DNA of 64,000 bases from Ambrosia x helenae (Eukaryota > Streptophyta > Magnoliopsida > Asterales > Asteraceae), in assembly GCA_030844895.1 (NCBI GenBank), contig JAUTDX010007107.1, positions 124,001 to 188,000 of the forward strand. The letters run 5' to 3'. Numbering within the stretch: position 1 is the first letter of the stretch; the number at the start of each line of letters is the position of its first letter. Below are positions 60,689-64,000 of this stretch, one piece after another. The position numbers were made by a program, and so were the translations under genes. Below the pieces are notes generated by a model. The model had not been told where the DNA came from and did no database searches. It saw nothing but the letters and a program-made list of their open reading frames with translations.

Positions 60689-61987
60689 TATTCTTTATTA
60701 TTTATTATTGTTATTATTATTATTACTTATTCTTTATAATTTATTATTGTTATTATTGTTATTGTTATTAACATAATGCAGGTCGCGGCTCACAAGTCCG
60801 TTTCTTATACTGCGTTGGAAGAGTTTTGTGAGCTGGCCCGGGCACGTGATATCATCGGCGTTGATACGCCCTGGAGCCGTATGTTTGATGGTGCCCATAC
60901 TCCGACGTTTCGGGAGCTGACCGTGGAGTTCTTGTCTTCCTTTACTTTCACCCCACGACCAGCAGATCGACCAGAGGAGGACGATGATCCCGAGGATCCT
61001 TTCTTCGAGATCACATTCCGGCTTGCGGGGCAGACGTTCAGGATGTCCCTACGCTCGTTCGCGTGCCGTCTGGGGTTTTACACGGAGCCTGAGACGGATA
61101 CCGCGTTATATCGAGATGCTATACGCGCGGCGTCTAGGCCTACGTTGCTTGGGTTTTGGGCGGTCATAGCTCCTGGTCGCCGGTTTCAGAAGGACAAGGG
61201 CAGGGTGACCGCCATTCGTGACCCCCTCCACCGATATATGCACCGGTTGATCGCTACGTCGATCCAGCCACGCCAGTCCTCCCGCGAGTGGTGCACGAGG
61301 ACGGACCTCTTTTATCTTTACTGTCTATTATATCGGAGGCCGTGCGCGCTCGCGCGTTGTATGGCGGAGTGGTTTTCCTCGGCCATACACCGTCAACAGC
61401 GGGGAGATTTATACGGTGGTGCGTATGTCACCATCCTCGCTCGTTACTTGGGGCTTCTGCCCGATGGTGACCCCCACTTGCGTCCTCCGCTCCAGCCATC
61501 TCAGTTGGATCGTAGGACGATCATTGGCATGCGCGTTACGCGCAAGTTTGCTGGGATGGGTCGGCGTTTTAAGAACGCCGAGGTGGAGCTTTTTGTGCCG
61601 GTGGAGTTACCGGAGGTCATCCCACCTTACCCTTGGGATGTTGAGGAGGATATGGTGGAGGACGTGGATGGTCCGTTTGAGGTTGATCTGGAGCCAGAGG
61701 TAGAGGATGACCCGGCGCCTCGAGAGCCACCTCAGTACCCGGCTCACGTTTACCGGGGTGCCCCTCTTGATGTTGTAGAGAGGATGCGTCGTATGGAGCG
61801 CAGTATTCGTGATCTGCGTCGCGATCAGGAGGAGATGCGCCGTGGTCACGACGCTATTCTAGACTGGATGACGTGGCTGGCTGAGTCGGAGGCAGAGAGG
61901 AGACAGCAAGCAGGATTACCAGTCAAACCCCCACCAGCACCACGGCCACCACCAGCGCCACGTGGGCCAGATGATGCAGATCATTAG
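60486..61987 (+). CDS. Second MULE gene, Athila-ORF1-like protein, function unknown
   Basis: Exons 60486-60653 and 60782-61987 join in phase to 457 residues. N-terminus is acidic with a run of six prolines. The central part (about 60-300) contains FRLAGQTFRMSLRSFACRLGF and WCTRTDLFYLYCLLYRRP, which resemble the plant 'Athila ORF1' domain found in retrotransposons and some transposons. Then come an acidic stretch, a charged helix likely to coil (VVERMRRMERSIRDLRRDQE) and a proline-rich tail. It is much richer in G+C than the AT-rich DNA around it and than the transposase gene. The single intron is nearly pure (TTA)n. The function is unknown; it may be an accessory DNA-binding or anti-silencing factor, which is speculation. 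Confidence 0.7.
60654..60781 (+). other. Microsatellite intron flanked by duplicated ATGCAG
   Basis: GT...AG ends, 128 nt, almost entirely TTA/TTATTG repeats. ATGCAG|GT occurs at the donor and again at the acceptor (ATGCAG|GTC). The upstream frame also runs through the repeat to a stop at about 60776, so splicing is needed for the full protein, or translation could restart at the ATG at 60776. Confidence 0.75.
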
Positions 61988-62566
61988 TTTTTTATTTTCT
62001 ATGCTTCAGTTATTTTGTATGTATTCAGTACTATTATGACTTCTATTGTATGAACTTGTTAGTTGATATGTATATATTCAGTTCAGATATTTATGTTTGT
62101 GATGTTTATTTACTGTTGTTAATAGTTCTTGATCAGTTATTCAGTTACAAATCAACTTAAGTTATATATCTTTGTGATGTATATACAATAGCTACAAATC
62201 AAAACTATTTAAAAAATAGAAACAATGTTTAAAAAACAAACCCAACTTCGAAAATTATACGTTAAAAATTAAGATTGTTATTGACGTATTAAGAAGACTC
62301 AATTCAACTTCGAAAAATATGCGTAATAAATTCAGACTGATATTGACGTATTAAGAAGAGTCAATTCAACTTCTAAAAATATACATAATAAATTTAGACT
62401 GATATTAACGTATTAAGAACAGTCAATTCAAGGGGTGAAGATGATTATCTTTTTACCAGGGAATATAGTGGAGATTGAGATTAGCAACTTCATGACTTTT
62501 AATCATGTGGTTGTATTAGACTGATATGTATCAGACTGTTATTGCACGTTCAAAAAAAAAAAAAAA
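61988..62566. other. 3' region of the second MULE gene
   Basis: Likely 3' untranslated sequence, then three copies of a unit of about 65 bp with GACGTATTAAGAAGAGTCAA and CAACTTCGAAAA (62235-62430). No gene. Confidence 0.6.
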
Positions 62567-62790
62567 AAAAAATCCTCGTATTGCCCTCGTATAGCCCAAT
62601 ATTTGAAATATCAGGCCCACATATTCCACAAAACCCTAAGTATGAAAAAATTAAAAAAGTTAACCCTATATGCCTCGTATAGCTTTATACGAGGCATATA
62701 AGTACGAGGTTGCAGATGTATGTGCCTTGGAGTCAGTGTTTCCAGCTTTTTGTACCTTATATTCATCGTATAGCTCTATACGATGTGTGA
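62567..62790. repeat. Right subterminal palindrome cluster of the MULE
   Basis: Sites at 62574-62610 (two half-sites in the same direction), 62667-62700 (perfect 15-bp arms TATATGCCTCGTATA, 4-nt spacer) and 62758-62790. They lie just inside the right terminal repeat and mirror the left cluster. Confidence 0.85.
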
Positions 62791-62844
62791 CCAGGGTGTC
62801 AAATTAGATTCCTTGGGTGTCCAAATAGCCTAAGCCTTTATATA

Positions 62845-64000
62845 TATCCTTTTCAGACGTATTTAATTATGATTTTTTTTCACCTTTTCACACATTTAAT
62901 TAATAATTTCTTTGTTTCACACAATTCCAAATTGACTTTGATTGACTTTAGTCAAGATACATCGTTTACTTTAACACTATGAGGTGTGGTTGGGGGTAGT
63001 CTTAGGAGGAATATCCGTCACGTCAGCAAAATATAGGCCTCCCATCTTTAAGATGACAACATGAAGACTACCCAAGGGTGTGGGGATGGTATTGGATAGT
63101 CCTTCACTCCTATTGATCCAAAATTTTATTTTTTTATTTCTAAATTATAAATAATATATAATTAAAATAAATAATAATGACAATACCATATCTTTGACTC
63201 AAAGAACCACTACACCCTAAACCTAAACAACTACAAAAAGTCCATTTATACTTGACAAAGGAACAGCAAGAATATCACCATCTTCAACAATAGCTCCATG
63301 ACCCTTTTTTTAATTGGGAGGGAAAACAGGGAGGATTGGAGAGAGGACCCATCTTAACACAACAACCAATCATCATCATCGTCTTGAATGTCCAATTTTA
63401 GACGGTTTGAACAGATGAGACACGGTGAGGGCGGTGTAGGACGTGTCTCGACGGCGAGGCCGGCCCGAAGCCGACCCCCACATCGGATAGTCTAACAAAA
63501 TCATGTGAATTATTATCATACATATAATTAGTTATTCTTAAAATCATCATTAAAGTTCCTTAACTGGTGTTACAAAACTTTGATTATTTATTCATCAAAG
63601 AAATCTTTATAATTCATGAAACCTAAAATTCTCATGTATATTAAAGAAAGAACACTTTAATACTGTCACTACTTAAACATGCATCGGTTAATAGGTGGAT
63701 GCCATTTGGTATTCACTATTGAATTGAAGGGATAGGGTACCTAACCTTGGCGTGAATAGCAACCTTATCTCATAAAATGAACCAACTACAAGAACTTCGC
63801 GGAAAGGAACTTCAGACCAGCAAGGACGTCAATTCCATGATGTCCGCGGAACTGAACCTGTGCATGCTAACAAGCTCATACGCAGGATCACATCAGCTAA
63901 GTGATGTCATACGCACAAAGGAATGCGCGTGAACCTACGCGCCGAATATTCTGATAATATCAACCTTTAGTACGAGGTTGTACGGAGGATCAAGAATGAA
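62845..64000. other. Intergenic DNA, nothing recognised
   Basis: No long open frame, RNA gene or clear element ends. 62980-63110 is G-rich with CACGTCAGC and repeats of GGGTAGTCTT-like sequence on opposite strands, which may be a degraded MITE. 63400-63480 is locally GC-rich. Confidence 0.5.

Larger units (their letters stand above)
53767..62836 (+). mobile_element. 9.07-kb Mutator-like element, possibly autonomous
   Basis: Left end GGGTCATACTATTTGGACAC and right end GGCTTAGGCTATTTGGACAC (reverse complement); the similarity continues inward for about 45 bp, including a second GACACCC. The 8-bp target duplication TTTATATA is perfect (53759-53766, 62837-62844). Two plus-strand genes are intact: a transposase-OTU fusion and an Athila-ORF1-like gene. 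Noncoding parts contain palindromic CCTCGTATAG sites, AT-rich tandem repeats and long (AAT)n arrays. Family assignment rests on the transposase; the exact boundaries rest on ends and duplication. Confidence 0.85.

Overview
The window is nuclear DNA from a flowering plant. It has GT-AG introns, two conserved plant genes and dense nested transposable elements. LTR ends, the extra leader ORF of the Ty3/gypsy element and the MULE type look like what I know from the daisy family (Asteraceae), but I could not search databases, so the family is an inference and the species is unknown.

Layout. 1-6.8 kb: broken LTR-retrotransposon pieces, including two identical 451-bp direct repeats. 6.8-11.1 kb: an old repeat carrying a Helitron and a 1.36-kb Mutator-like element, then a second Helitron family that itself contains a retroposon and a MITE; its 3' end lies 6 bp before the TATA box of the first gene. 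11.2-22.3 kb (+): an intact 19-exon nardilysin-like M16 metallopeptidase gene (1022 aa), with a hAT MITE, an inverted-repeat element and a SINE in its introns. 22.3-26.9 kb: MITE, LINE remnant, degenerate tandem repeats and a partial LTR. 26.9-36.0 kb (-): a very young Ty3/gypsy element with 1500-bp LTRs, broken by one stop codon, joined to a fragment of a second copy. 36.2-43.8 kb: a Helitron-rich block in which a PIF/Harbinger element sits inside a Helitron and a solo LTR sits inside the Harbinger transposase gene. 44-45.5 kb: MITEs. 46.0-52.2 kb (+): an intact 13-exon carotenoid isomerase gene (CRTISO, 647 aa). 53.8-62.8 kb (+): a 9.07-kb Mutator-like element. 62.8-64 kb: nothing recognised.

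The two host genes are unrelated in function: one is a predicted zinc oligopeptidase, the other a plastid enzyme of lycopene synthesis. They share only the transposon-rich setting.

The most interesting object is the Mutator-like element. It has terminal inverted repeats, an 8-bp target duplication, and an apparently intact gene that fuses a FAR1-type DNA-binding domain, a DDE transposase and an OTU cysteine-protease domain in one spliced frame. It also has a second, GC-rich gene resembling the Athila ORF1 family. About sixteen palindromic sites built on CCTCGTATAG are spread through its noncoding DNA and were not noticed elsewhere in the window. This resembles an autonomous transposon with its own protein-binding array.
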